Assembly: GCF_024298965.1 (NCBI RefSeq)
Contig: NZ_CP085193.1
Span: 4,216,001 to 4,280,000 of the forward strand
Source of the DNA: Streptomyces rapamycinicus NRRL 5491
GTDB lineage: Bacteria; Actinomycetota; Actinomycetes; Streptomycetales; Streptomycetaceae
Length of the DNA stretch: 64,000 nucleotides
Reading direction: 5' to 3'
The position numbers were made by a program, and so were the translations under genes. The notes under the pieces were generated by a model. That model ran no database searches. It was given only the letters and a program-made list of their open reading frames with translations, and was not told the DNA's origin. Every line of letters starts with the position of its first letter. Positions within the stretch are counted from its first letter, which is position 1. This document shows positions 25,135 to 33,854 of the stretch, one piece after another.

Positions 25135-26175
25135 ATGGATGTGGGGGCTTTCATCCTGGCCGCTCAATTCCCAGGCCAGGGACAGGAGGAGGCGCTGCAC
25201 CGGGCGGTGCGGTCGGCCGAACTCTCCGAGGAGACCGGGCTGGACGCGGTCTGGGTCGCCGAGCACCACTTCGTTCCCTATGGCGTCTGCCCGTCCGCGG
25301 TCACCCTCGCCGCGCTGCTGCTCGGACGTACCCGCCGGATCGGCGTCGGTACCGCGGTGAGCGTACTGCCGACCGCGCATCCCGTCGCGCTGGGTGAGCA
25401 GGCGGCACTGCTCCATCTCCTCTCCGGTGGCCGGTTCACGCTGGGTGTCGGCCGTGGCGGTCCCTGGGTGGACCTCGAGGTCTTCGGCTCGGGCCTGCGG
25501 GCGTACGAGCGGGGCTTCCCCGAATCGCTCGATCTGCTGCTGCGCTGGCTGCGCGAGCCCCGGGTGGGGGCCGACGGCGAGCGGTTCGCCTTCCGCGAGG
25601 TGGCGGTGGTGCCGCGCCCCGACGACGCGCTCGCCGGGCCGGTGGTGGGTGCCCCGCCGGTGGTCGTCGCCTGCACCTCGCCCAGCAGTGTGCGGCTGGC
25701 CGCCGAGCGCGGGCTGCCCATGCTGCTCGGGATGCACTGCGGGGACGAGGAGAAGGCCGAGGTGGTCGGCCTGTGGCGGAAGTCCGCCCTGGCGGCGGGC
25801 CGTTCACCGGAGCACGTCGAGGCGGTGGCGGCCCGCCATGTCTCGGCCGGGGTGGTGCAGATCGCGGACACCCGCCCCGCGGCGGCCGAGATCCTGACCA
25901 AGGCGATGCCCGGCTGGCTGCGGCAGGGTCTCGAGGCGCATGTGACGGTCGACGGCCGGGAGCGCCGGATGCGCGACCCGGTGGCCTATGCGGAGCTGCT
26001 GTGCGAGCTGCATCCGGTGGGCTCGCCGCGGCTGTGCGCCGACCGGCTGGCGGCGACCGCGGAGCGCACCGGGATCCACCGGTTCGCGCTGCTGGTCGAG
26101 GGGTCGGGCGATCTGGCGGCCACGGAGGAGAACGTACGGCGGCTCGGTGGTGAGGTGCTGCCGCTCCTGCGCTGA
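25135..26175 (+). CDS. LLM-class flavin-dependent oxidoreductase
   Basis: This 346-residue luciferase-like TIM barrel has ETGLDAVWVAEHHF, VLPTAHPVALGEQAA and GRFTLGVGRGGP, all typical of F420- or FMN-using monooxygenase-like enzymes. AAGGAGG lies 8 nt before ATG 25135, which decides the start over an upstream in-frame ATG. The substrate is unknown, and no neighbour suggests one. It is convergent with the NucS-neighbour gene. Confidence 0.88.
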   Translation: MDVGAFILAAQFPGQGQEEALHRAVRSAELSEETGLDAVWVAEHHFVPYGVCPSAVTLAALLLGRTRRIGVGTAVSVLPTAHPVALGEQAALLHLLSGGRFTLGVGRGGPWVDLEVFGSGLRAYERGFPESLDLLLRWLREPRVGADGERFAFREVAVVPRPDDALAGPVVGAPPVVVACTSPSSVRLAAERGLPMLLGMHCGDEEKAEVVGLWRKSALAAGRSPEHVEAVAARHVSAGVVQIADTRPAAAEILTKAMPGWLRQGLEAHVTVDGRERRMRDPVAYAELLCELHPVGSPRLCADRLAATAERTGIHRFALLVEGSGDLAATEENVRRLGGEVLPLLR

Positions 26176-26212
26176 TACACCTCCCCCTGGTGGAGCGGCA
26201 GCGTACGTCCCG

Positions 26213-26605
26213 TCAGCAGTCGCGGAGTTCGGGTGACTGGTTGAGCAGCTGCCCCCGGACCGAGGTGAAGCGGGCGAGGCGCTCGTCGGCCGATGCGTCC
26301 ATCGGGAAGACCGCCACCCGGTGACAGTTCTGGAAGGCCAGCCGCACCCCGAAGTGGCGCTGCAGCGCGCCGCGTATCGCGTCACTGGCGAGTGCGCGGA
26401 GCAGTTGACCGCGTGCCTGCTCATCGGGCGGCGGCGTCTGGTTGTCGGCGAACTCCCCGCCGTCCACCTTCAGCTGGGCCACCAGCGAGCTGATCATCTC
26501 CCATGCGTACGGTAGGGAGTTCCGGACGCAGTCGACGAAGGCCGCTTCGTCAACCTCGCCTCGCTCGGCCTGTTCGAGCAGGACCGGTGAGACGTCGAGC
26601 GACAT
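26213..26605 (-). CDS. SCO5389-family protein
   Basis: This 130-residue predicted soluble, helical protein begins [19 protein letters not shown] and ends in a Cys (PELRDC). I recognise it as the family named after S. coelicolor SCO5389, found beside nucS. No function is known. The hydrophobic and charged pattern, [20 protein letters not shown], looks like a helical bundle. The perfect hairpin GACCCC-GCGAGC-GGGGTC (26622-26639) lies in its 5' region. It is divergent from nucS. Confidence 0.8.
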   Translation of the reverse strand: MSLDVSPVLLEQAERGEVDEAAFVDCVRNSLPYAWEMISSLVAQLKVDGGEFADNQTPPPDEQARGQLLRALASDAIRGALQRHFGVRLAFQNCHRVAVFPMDASADERLARFTSVRGQLLNQSPELRDC

Positions 26606-26802
26606 GGGTTCTCCTCTCGCGACCCCGCGAGCGGGGTCTCAGGGATGGGAAGGGCGGACGGCGACGCAGCGTACCCGTCCGACGACCGCCCGCTTCAACG
26701 GTAATTCGGCCACTGCGCCCGCACCAGGAGAATGGGCACACAACCAGCCATCGCCGAAGGGGTCCATCGGCGGACGAATCGCGTGCGGCGGTGGTGGTCG
26801 AG

Positions 26803-26808
26803 TAGCGT
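26803..26808 (+). promoter_or_regulatory. -10 element of nucS (leaderless)
   Basis: TAGCGT lies 8 nt before the ATG and there is no Shine-Dalgarno sequence, which points to transcription starting at or next to the start codon. No convincing -35 was seen. Confidence 0.45.
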
Positions 26809-26816
26809 TGCCGACC

Positions 26817-27479
26817 ATGCGTCTCGTCATCGCCCGGTGCTCGGTGGACTACGCCGGCCGCCTCACCGCCCACCTCCCCTCGGCACCCCGTCTGATCCTG
26901 GTCAAGGCCGACGGCAGTGTGTCCATCCACGCGGACGACAGGGCCTACAAACCCCTCAACTGGATGTCTCCGCCGTGCACGCTGAAGGAAGGCGACGACG
27001 ATGTGTGGACGGTCGTGAACAAGGCGGGCGAGAAGCTCATCATCACCATGGAGGAGGTCCTCCATGACTCCTCGCACGAACTCGGCGTCGACCCCGGCCT
27101 GATCAAGGACGGTGTCGAGGCCCATCTGCAGGAGCTGCTCGCCGATCGTATCGAGACACTTGGCGATGGCTGGACGCTTATTCGGCGTGAATACCCCACC
27201 GCCATCGGTCCCGTGGACATTCTCTGCCGCGACGCGGACGGGGCGACGGTCGCCGTGGAGCTCAAACGCCGTGGTGAGATCGACGGTGTCGAGCAGCTCA
27301 CCCGCTATCTCGAGCTCCTCAACCGGGACCCGCACCTCGCCCCGGTGAAGGGCATCTTCGCCGCCCAGGAGATCAAGCCGCAGGCCCGCGTCCTCGCCAC
27401 GGACCGGGGCATCGGCTGTGTGGTGCTGGACTACGACGCGCTCCGGGGCATCGAGGACGACAAGCTCCGGCTCTTCTGA
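26817..27479 (+). CDS. nucS: Mismatch-specific endonuclease NucS/EndoMS
   Basis: This 220-residue protein has an N-terminal DNA-binding and dimerisation half ([16 protein letters not shown]), a linker, and a C-terminal PD-(D/E)XK nuclease domain with Asp134, Glu148 and Lys150 ([16 protein letters not shown]). NucS cuts both strands at G-T, G-G and T-T mismatches and replaces MutS/MutL in actinobacteria. It usually works with the sliding clamp through a C-terminal motif (here DDKLRLF). ATG 26817 matches the conserved family start. Confidence 0.96.
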   Translation: MRLVIARCSVDYAGRLTAHLPSAPRLILVKADGSVSIHADDRAYKPLNWMSPPCTLKEGDDDVWTVVNKAGEKLIITMEEVLHDSSHELGVDPGLIKDGVEAHLQELLADRIETLGDGWTLIRREYPTAIGPVDILCRDADGATVAVELKRRGEIDGVEQLTRYLELLNRDPHLAPVKGIFAAQEIKPQARVLATDRGIGCVVLDYDALRGIEDDKLRLF

Positions 27480-27500
27480 CGCCGAGCCCGCTCCGACACG

Positions 27501-27530
27501 GGAGGCCGGGGCCGCGGGGCCCCGGCCTCC
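27501..27530. terminator. nucS terminator hairpin
   Basis: GGAGGCCGGGGCC (27501-27513) pairs with GGCCCCGGCCTCC (27518-27530) around GCGG, 22 nt after the nucS stop. The stem is symmetrical, so it can also stop convergent transcripts. Confidence 0.8.
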
Positions 27531-27660
27531 TCCCGTCGTACGGGCTCGCGCCCGGCGGACGACGCGGCGGGTCGGACGGCGTTGCTTCCCCCTCCCCGCC
27601 CCTTCCCGCTACCAGGGGCTCCACCCCTGGACCCCGGACCCTGGCACGGAACCCCGCCGT

Positions 27661-27864
27661 CCAGCCCCTCCGGCGATTGAGGAGCAGGGCCCTGGGGCTG
27701 AGCCCCGCCCTCCAGCCCCTCCGGCGATTGAGGAGCAGGGCCCTGGGGCTGAGCCCCACCTTCCAGCCCCTCCGGCGATTGAGGAGCAGGGCCCTGGGGC
27801 TGAGCCCCACCCTCCAGCCCCTCCGGCGATTGAGGAGCAGGGCCCTGGGGCTGAGCCCCAGTTT
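27661..27864. repeat. Four 51-bp tandem repeats
   Basis: The units start at 27661, 27712, 27763 and 27814. Each begins CCAGCCCCTCCGGCGATTGA and ends in CCTGGGGCTGAGCCCC, forming hairpins, and they are almost identical. They lie in the 511-bp gene-free gap 27480-27990, together with the nucS terminator and a flanking CTACCAGGGGCTCCACCCCTGG palindrome (27610-27631). The same family is found at 21.2 and 49.7 kb. Confidence 0.9.
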
Positions 27865-27990
27865 CGGGAAGGGGCGGGGAGGGGAACAGCCCGCCGCAGG
27901 CGTCCGCCCCCCCCTGAGCCGATCAGATCACGCCACCGGGTCGGGGCGCCCCCTGGCGCGATCCGTCGCCCCCGCACCGCCCCCGCACCG

Positions 27991-30660
27991 CTACGCGACC
28001 GGCGTGGCCGTGCTCGACGGCGCGTGGGTCGTGGGAGCGCTCGCCGTGGTCGAGGTGTCCCCGGTGGGGGTCGTGGTCGGGGACGACGTCGTGGGCGTCG
28101 GCTTGGTGGGCTCGCCGGTAGGCGTCGGCGGCTTGGTCGTCGGCGGCTTGGTCGTCGGCCGCGGGCCGGAGGTCGTGGGGTGCGAGGACGGCGGCGAGGG
28201 CGGCCGCCCGGTGTCCGAGGGGGAGCCGCTGGTGGACGACGGGCCGCCGGTCGCCGTGGAGCCGCTGGGCGAGCCGCTGCCGCTGGGCGCGGTCGGGGAC
28301 GTGGACGCCTTCGGCACCCCGCTGAGGCCCGGCTGGGGGGCTTGGCCGGTGCCGCTCGTGGGCTCGTCGGCGGTCAGGCCCTTGTCGTCGTCGCGCTGAC
28401 TGGCCGAACGGTCCGGCTTGACCTTGTCGGCCGGGCTGTCGGAGTCGTCGCCCGAGGTGGCGCCCAGGGTCACCACGGTGCCGAGCACGGCCACCAGCAG
28501 CACACCAGCCCCCGCCGCGACCACATTGCGCCGGGCACCGCGCGCCGCCAGCCGCCGCAGACCGCCCGGCTTGGTGCCCGAGGGCCCGGCGGGGGCGGAG
28601 GCAGCGGTGGGGGCCGTGGGGGTGGCGGGGGCGGCCACCGAGGTCCGGGAGGCGGACGGAATCGCCGCGGTCACCGCCCTCGTCGCCGCCGTCGCCGCCG
28701 TCGCCGCCGTCGCCGCCGTCGCCGCCGTCGCCGCCGTCGCCGCCGTGCCGCCCATGGCGGCCGGCGGCGGCGTCGTCGCCACCTTCGGAGTGACGATCGT
28801 GGTCTCGGTGTCGTCCGGCGCTCCGTCGGCCGCCGGGGGCGCCGCGTCGTCCTTACGGTTCGCACCGCTCGTCCCGAACGCCCCGGCCATCGCCGAGCCG
28901 GGCGAGCGGTCGGCGACCAGCGCCAGCGCGCGCCGGCCCGCGACCGTGCCCCGCTTGTCCGCGAGGACGCCCCGCAGCCCGATGGACGCCTCCAGCTCGG
29001 CGCGGGCCCGGTCCAGATGGCCCGTGCACAGCGCGAGGACGCCCAGCTCGTGGTGGAAGTACGCCTCGTCCGCGACCTGTCCCGCCAGCCGCGCGGCCTC
29101 CTGGCCGTGCCGCACCGCGCGCTCCCAGGCGCCCCAGTGCAGCGCCGCGGCGAGGGCGGGCGCGGCGGCGCGGGCCAGGAGCACGGCGGCGTCGGCGTGG
29201 CCCGCCTCGCGGCTGCCGATGAGCGCGGTCATCGCCGCGAGGATCGCGTCGGCCTCGGCGGCGACGCGCTCGGGGGCCACGGAGGGGTGCGCGGCCCACC
29301 AGGCGTAGTGCTGGGCGACGGTGTGCGCGCGCCCGGCGTCCTCGTCGGCGTAGCCCGCCTCCGCGAGCTGGGCGGTGACGCGCGCCGCCAGCCGGTAGTG
29401 CGATCCGGCCGGGGTGACGAGGCCGCAGCCGAGCAGCTCGCCGAGGGCCGCGTCCGCGTGGGTGTCCGCGGACAGCGCGCGCAGATGCACCTGGTCCGGG
29501 CATTCTCCGCCGAGCGCGACCGCGAACCGCAGGGCGTCGTGGGCCGCCTCGCTCAGCCGCCCGGCGAGCAGCGCGGCGGGGGACGCCGCCTCGGCGATCG
29601 AGGGCAGCGCGCCCCCGTCCTCCGGCGCGGAGGCGTCGCCGCGCCGGGCGTCCCGCTGCCGCAGCAGCGCGCCCGCCTGGACGAAGCGCAGCGGCAGCCC
29701 CTCGGACTCGAACCACAGGTCCGCGGCCCAGCTCGCCTCGTCCTCGTCCAGGGGCCGTCGTGCGGCCCGCTCGAGCAGCTCGAGTCCGGCCGTACGGCTG
29801 AGCCCGGAGAGGAAGACCTCCTCCAGGTGGGAGTCGGGGGACGGCGCCGGGACTTCAGGGGTGGCGGAGATCAGGAACGCGCATTCGGGGGTCGCGTCGA
29901 GGAACTCGTCCAGCGCGGCGCCGCCGAACTCGATGTCGTCCAGGACGACGACCGCGCCGATCTCCTGGACCGCCGCGAGCAGCTCCGCGCGGTCCGGCCG
30001 GTGGAGCGGGGCGCTGAGGACGGCGGCGTAGAGGTCGTGGAGGAGGTCGGTGGGGGTGCGGTGGTAGCCGGAGAGGCGTACGACACCGTCGGGGGCGAGC
30101 CGATCGCAGTCGGAGGCGACGGCCTCCAGCAGGGTGCTGCGCCCGGCGCCGGAGGGCCCGGTGACCCGCACCGAGCGGCCGCGGGCGAGCAGCCGGGCGA
30201 GCCGCTCCCGCTCCTCGTCCCGCTCCAGCATCGGCAGCTCGGGCACGACGGTGCCGGCCGGACGGGGCGCGGCGGCGGCCCGGCGCAGCTCGGCCCGCTC
30301 GTCGGGGCCGTGGCGCTCGGGCCGGGCGGGGCGCTCTCCGGGCGGGCAGGGTTCTATCTCGCTGCCGTCAACGGGGTTGACCGTCAGCAGATGGTCACCG
30401 GCGATGATGCGCGCGGTGCGGGCCGGGGACGCGGAAGCGGGCGCGGAGGAGGGAGAGGACGCGGAGGAGGCGGACGCGCCGGGAACCGGGGCGCCCAGGG
30501 GCGGCGTCGACAGGTCCCCCGTCGGCCCCGGCGGGCGCGGCGACGAGCCGTCGCCCGGGCTGCCCGCCGCACGCGACGCACCGGAAGACGCACCGGAAGC
30601 GGCACCCGGCGCGGCCTCGTCGTGGCCGTGCTCCTGCGATCCGCGGTTCTTCGGGTCCAA
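27991..30660 (-). CDS. Membrane-anchored P-loop (AAA/STAND-like) ATPase
   Basis: This is an 889-residue protein. Residues 1-140 are low-complexity and cytoplasmic. The P-loop GPSGAGRST is at 168-176 and the Walker B-like VVVLDD follows at about 235. A winged-helix and TPR-like helical region extends to about 620. One membrane span lies at about 712-734 (AAGAGVLLVAVLGTVVTLG). An extracellular Ser/Thr/Pro tail of about 155 residues may be glycosylated. This layout resembles signal-transducing STAND ATPases. The start is TTG 30660 with AAGGA 5 nt upstream. A seven-fold Ala-Ala-Thr run (see repeat) lies before the membrane span. The adjacent upstream gene is a STAS protein. Confidence 0.8.
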   Translation of the reverse strand: MDPKNRGSQEHGHDEAAPGAASGASSGASRAAGSPGDGSSPRPPGPTGDLSTPPLGAPVPGASASSASSPSSAPASASPARTARIIAGDHLLTVNPVDGSEIEPCPPGERPARPERHGPDERAELRRAAAAPRPAGTVVPELPMLERDEERERLARLLARGRSVRVTGPSGAGRSTLLEAVASDCDRLAPDGVVRLSGYHRTPTDLLHDLYAAVLSAPLHRPDRAELLAAVQEIGAVVVLDDIEFGGAALDEFLDATPECAFLISATPEVPAPSPDSHLEEVFLSGLSRTAGLELLERAARRPLDEDEASWAADLWFESEGLPLRFVQAGALLRQRDARRGDASAPEDGGALPSIAEAASPAALLAGRLSEAAHDALRFAVALGGECPDQVHLRALSADTHADAALGELLGCGLVTPAGSHYRLAARVTAQLAEAGYADEDAGRAHTVAQHYAWWAAHPSVAPERVAAEADAILAAMTALIGSREAGHADAAVLLARAAAPALAAALHWGAWERAVRHGQEAARLAGQVADEAYFHHELGVLALCTGHLDRARAELEASIGLRGVLADKRGTVAGRRALALVADRSPGSAMAGAFGTSGANRKDDAAPPAADGAPDDTETTIVTPKVATTPPPAAMGGTAATAATAATAATAATAATAATRAVTAAIPSASRTSVAAPATPTAPTAASAPAGPSGTKPGGLRRLAARGARRNVVAAGAGVLLVAVLGTVVTLGATSGDDSDSPADKVKPDRSASQRDDDKGLTADEPTSGTGQAPQPGLSGVPKASTSPTAPSGSGSPSGSTATGGPSSTSGSPSDTGRPPSPPSSHPTTSGPRPTTKPPTTKPPTPTGEPTKPTPTTSSPTTTPTGDTSTTASAPTTHAPSSTATPVA
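28682..28744. repeat. 7 x 9-nt microsatellite in the ATPase gene
   Basis: GTCGCCGCC is repeated seven times without error. On the coding strand it gives seven Ala-Ala-Thr units. The 9-nt period preserves the frame, so copy number can change by slippage without breaking the gene. Confidence 0.9.
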
Positions 30661-30871
30661 TGTCCTTGCCCCCCAGATGCGTGGCGTGCTGTAAGGCTCC
30701 CCGGCCTGCCTTCGCTTCTGGTCCGGTGCCGCCGTAGGGAATGTGTCCGGCGCTCACCGAACCCCGGGCCGTATCAGACGGCCTGGACCTGCTCACAGTA
30801 TCCACCGCGCCGGAGGGGGCCCGCGCCACCCCGGGTAACCCACCGCCCCCGGGGCGGGCGGTCCCCGCCGC

Positions 30872-31195
30872 TCAGACACGCGGCAGGGACTCCGCCTCCA
30901 GTCCGCCTTCGATCGCGAGGATGCGGTGCAGCCGGGTGGCCACCAGCAGCCGCTGCATCTGGGGCGGCACCCCGCGCAGCACCAGCCGTCTGCCCACCCG
31001 GCCCGCGCGGCGGTGCGCGCCCATGATCACTCCGAGCCCGGTGGCGTCCCAGGAGTCCAGTTCGGTGAGGTCGAGGACGAGATCCCCGCCGCCCGCGTCG
31101 ACGGCGGTGTGCAGGGCCGTACGGGCGTCCGCCGCGCTCCGGACGTCCAGTCGGCCCCCGACGACCAGCTCGGCGTGGTCGCCCCTGATGTGCAT
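30872..31195 (-). CDS. STAS-domain anti-sigma-factor antagonist-like protein
   Basis: This 107-residue STAS domain has VVGGRLDVRSAADARTAL at the start and the loop DSWDATGLGVIMG, where anti-anti-sigma proteins usually have DSSG or DTSG. Thr (DATG) stands at the phospho-acceptor place. GGGGAG lies 6 nt before the ATG. Such proteins bind an anti-sigma or kinase partner when unphosphorylated. It is adjacent to, and transcribed in the same direction as, the P-loop ATPase gene 211 bp downstream, and the two may work together. No kinase gene is nearby. Confidence 0.85.
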   Translation of the reverse strand: MHIRGDHAELVVGGRLDVRSAADARTALHTAVDAGGGDLVLDLTELDSWDATGLGVIMGAHRRAGRVGRRLVLRGVPPQMQRLLVATRLHRILAIEGGLEAESLPRV

Positions 31196-31237
31196 ATGCG
31201 CTCCCCAATACGGTGCGTCGTGTCGTCAATGCGCCAT

Positions 31238-31251
31238 TTCTGTCTACAGAA
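31238..31251. promoter_or_regulatory. 14-bp palindrome upstream of STAS gene
   Basis: TTCTGT and ACAGAA are perfect arms around CT, 43-56 bp upstream of the STAS start. The position is right for an operator in the promoter. Confidence 0.5.
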
Positions 31252-31301
31252 CTGACTGCCTCTCACACGAGGAAGTTGCCGTCTGTAAGCGAACCGATAC
31301 C

Positions 31302-31325
31302 GAATTCACCCAGGAGGGTGAATTC
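31302..31325. terminator. Perfect hairpin after the dehydrogenase gene
   Basis: GAATTCACCC (31302-31311) pairs with GGGTGAATTC (31316-31325) around AGGA. It lies 26 nt past the stop of the dehydrogenase gene (minus strand) and 107 nt upstream of the STAS start. It may act as a terminator or an operator; the A/T-rich stem is unusual for a Streptomyces terminator. Confidence 0.6.
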
Positions 31326-31350
31326 CGGGCCTGGCGCCGCACCAAGGCCC

Positions 31351-32199
31351 TCAGTAGCGGTAGAAGCCCTCGCCGCTCTTCCGGCCGACGTCCCCCGCAT
31401 CGACCATCCGGCGCATGATCTCCGGCGGTGCGAACTTCTCGTCCTGCGATTCGGTGTAGATGTTGTCGGTGGCGTGCAGCAGGATGTCCACGCCGGTCAG
31501 GTCGGCCGTCGCGAGGGGTCCCATCGCATGGCCGAAGCCCAGCTTGCAGGCGGTGTCGATGTCCTCGGCCGTGGCGACCCCCGACTCGTACAGCTTCGCC
31601 GCTTCCACGACGAGGGCGGAGATCAGCCGGGTGGTGACGAAACCCGCGACATCGCGGTTGACGACGATACAGGTCTTGCCGACACCCTCCGCGAACTCCC
31701 TTGCGGCGGCGAGGGTTTCATCGCTCGTCTTGTGCCCGCGCACCAGCTCGCACAGCCCCATCATCGGCACCGGCGAGAAGAAGTGGGTGCCGACGACCCG
31801 CTCCGGGCGCCGGGTGGCCGCGGCGATCTTGGTGATCGGGATGGCCGAGGTGTTCGAGGCCAGGATCGTGTCGTCCTTGACCAGTTCATCGAGGGTGCCG
31901 AAGATCTCCCGCTTGACCTCGATCCTCTCGAAGACCGCCTCCACCACGACATCCGCGTCGGCGGCGGCGTCCAGGTCGGTCGTGGTGGTGATCCGGCCCA
32001 GCGCCCGCTCGGCCTCCTCCACCCCCAGCTTGCCCTTGGAGACGAACTTGTCGTACGAGGCCCGGATGGTGTCCGTGCCGCGCCGCAGCGCCTCGTCGGT
32101 CACATCGCGCAGCACCACGTCCCAGCCGGCCTGGGCCGAGACCTGCGCGATACCGGACCCCATGAGTCCGGCTCCGATGACCGCGAGCTTCTTGGCCAC
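31351..32199 (-). CDS. 3-hydroxybutyryl-CoA dehydrogenase
   Basis: This 282-residue enzyme has an N-terminal NAD-binding Rossmann fold with VIGAGLMGSGIAQ (residues 7-19), catalytic His in GTHFFSPVPMM (about 140), VNRDVAGFVTTRL, and a C-terminal helical domain (MGPLATADLTGVD). It reduces acetoacetyl-CoA or oxidises 3-hydroxybutyryl-CoA, next to the thiolase at 13.7 kb in the pathway toward crotonyl-CoA and butyryl-CoA. It lies 96 bp downstream of a TetR gene on the same strand. Confidence 0.93.
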   Translation of the reverse strand: MAKKLAVIGAGLMGSGIAQVSAQAGWDVVLRDVTDEALRRGTDTIRASYDKFVSKGKLGVEEAERALGRITTTTDLDAAADADVVVEAVFERIEVKREIFGTLDELVKDDTILASNTSAIPITKIAAATRRPERVVGTHFFSPVPMMGLCELVRGHKTSDETLAAAREFAEGVGKTCIVVNRDVAGFVTTRLISALVVEAAKLYESGVATAEDIDTACKLGFGHAMGPLATADLTGVDILLHATDNIYTESQDEKFAPPEIMRRMVDAGDVGRKSGEGFYRY

Positions 32200-32295
32200 G
32201 ACACACTCCTTCTGTTTCCGTCTGACTTGGTCACAGTCCGATGTGCCGGACCTTAACGTCCGTTCACCCCCCGCGGGCAGCCCTCGTAACGCGCG

Positions 32296-32937
32296 TCACG
32301 GTGTGTTCTTCGCCGCATAGTTGAGGACCGTGTCGCTCAGGAGCGACTCCATGACGTCGACCTTACGGAGGGCGTCCTCGGCGACGGCGTCCACACCGCC
32401 GCCCTCCGCGAGCCCGCGGATGATCGAGCGCAGCACCGCGTTCTGCAACCCGACGAGCTGGTGGGCGATGAACTCGGGCCTGGGGTCCCCGGGGTCGGCG
32501 GCGGCCTCCTCGCGCAGGGTGACGCCGAGCTGGTGGACCGCCTTGCCCTGGATGGTGAAGAGCCTGGCCATCAGCGTCGGGGACGCCACGATGACCTGCC
32601 GGAACCGGTCGTAGCCCTCGCTCAGCCCGACGTAGGCGTGGCGTTCGCGGATGTCCTGGCGCAGCTGGTCCATCAGCGCCCGCGCCGCCGACTGCCCGGC
32701 CGCGCGCTCCCGTACGAGCCGGGAGGGGCGGTCGACGACCTCCTCCTCGCGGTCGACGAAGAGGTCTTCCTTGGTCGGGAAGTAGTTGTAGACCGTGTTG
32801 ACGGAGACCTCGGCCGCCTCGGCGATCTCCGCGATCGTGACCGCCTCGAAGCCGCGCGCCATGAACAGCCCGGTCGCGATGTCCGAGATGTGCTGCTTGG
32901 TCTGCCGCTTCTTCCGCTCCCTGAGTCCTTCCGCCAT
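32296..32937 (-). CDS. TetR family transcriptional regulator
   Basis: This 213-residue protein has an HTH with ITIAEIAEAAEVSVNTVYNYF-type spacing (about residues 35-55) and a helical C-terminal ligand domain. It is divergent from the ABC transporter genes at 33018 with 80 bp between, so it probably represses that exporter. The gap is A/T-rich (TTGATTTTTG...CAAAAT), unlike the surroundings. The dehydrogenase lies downstream on the same strand, so read-through is possible. Confidence 0.9.
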   Translation of the reverse strand: MAEGLRERKKRQTKQHISDIATGLFMARGFEAVTIAEIAEAAEVSVNTVYNYFPTKEDLFVDREEEVVDRPSRLVRERAAGQSAARALMDQLRQDIRERHAYVGLSEGYDRFRQVIVASPTLMARLFTIQGKAVHQLGVTLREEAAADPGDPRPEFIAHQLVGLQNAVLRSIIRGLAEGGGVDAVAEDALRKVDVMESLLSDTVLNYAAKNTP

Positions 32938-33017
32938 GGCCTCATCCTAGCTTCGCTGGGGCTTCTTGATTTTTGGGGTGATTGCAAAATTGGTGCGGCT
33001 CTGTTTTTCTGGGTCCC

Positions 33018-33800
33018 ATGGCAGTCATCACGACGAACGGCCTCACCCACACCTTCCGGACCAAGCGCGGCCCCGTGGCAGCCGTGCGCGGTATCGACCT
33101 GACCGTCGAGCGCGGTGAGATCCTCGGCTTCCTCGGACCCAACGGAGCGGGCAAGACCACCACGCTGCGCATGCTCACCACGCTGCTCCCGCCCACCGGC
33201 GGCAGCGCCACCGTCGCCGGGCACGACCTCGCCCGCGATCCGGCCGGGGTGCGCCGGCGGATCGGCTATGTGGCCCAGTCCGGCGGGGTCGACCCCACCG
33301 TCTCCGTACGGGAGGAACTGGTCACCCAGGGGCGGCTCTACCGGATGGGCAGGGCCGAGGCGGCCGCCCGCGCCGGGGAGCTGGCCCGCGACCTTGGCCT
33401 GGCCGAGCTGCTGGACCGCCCCTGCGCAGCGCTCTCCGGCGGCCAGCGGCGGCGGCTGGACATCGCCCTCGGCCTGGTCCACCGGCCCGAGGTGCTCTTC
33501 CTGGACGAGCCGACCACCGGGCTCGACCCCGGCAGCCGCGCCGATCTGTGGCAGCTGATCCGCCGACTGCGCGCCGAGCACGGCATGACGGTCTTCCTGA
33601 CCACCCACTACCTGGACGAGGCGGAGGCGCTGTCCGACCGGCTGGTCATCGTCGACCAGGGCCTGGTGGCCGCCGAGGGGACGGCGGAGCGGCTCAGGGC
33701 CGAGCACGGCGGCGCACCGGACGCCACCCTCCAGGACGCCTTCATCGCCATCACCGGACGCGGCACCACCCCGCGGAACCCCGCCCCGCTCGCCGTCTGA
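33018..33800 (+). CDS. DrrA-type ABC transporter ATPase
   Basis: This 260-residue nucleotide-binding protein has Walker A GPNGAGKTT (about 40-48), signature LSGGQRRRLDIAL, and Walker B LFLDEPTTGLDP. The family exports daunorubicin-like drugs and lipids. ATG 33018 is chosen because the earlier in-frame ATG would lie in the promoter. It works with the permease 54 bp downstream and is probably controlled by the divergent TetR. Confidence 0.94.
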   Translation: MAVITTNGLTHTFRTKRGPVAAVRGIDLTVERGEILGFLGPNGAGKTTTLRMLTTLLPPTGGSATVAGHDLARDPAGVRRRIGYVAQSGGVDPTVSVREELVTQGRLYRMGRAEAAARAGELARDLGLAELLDRPCAALSGGQRRRLDIALGLVHRPEVLFLDEPTTGLDPGSRADLWQLIRRLRAEHGMTVFLTTHYLDEAEALSDRLVIVDQGLVAAEGTAERLRAEHGGAPDATLQDAFIAITGRGTTPRNPAPLAV

Positions 33801-33854
33801 CCCGGACACCTACCGCGAGCCCCGGATCCACCCCAAGCAGAGGACCAAGGCCCC

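Noticed and set aside
27661..27864. CRISPR array
   Set aside because: Units are directly adjacent with no unique spacers and no cas genes are nearby.
27418..31026. Very long plus-strand open frame through the ATPase and STAS genes
   Set aside because: Arg/Gly/Ala-rich shadow of the minus-strand genes. The minus-strand frames have P-loop, membrane span and STAS motifs.
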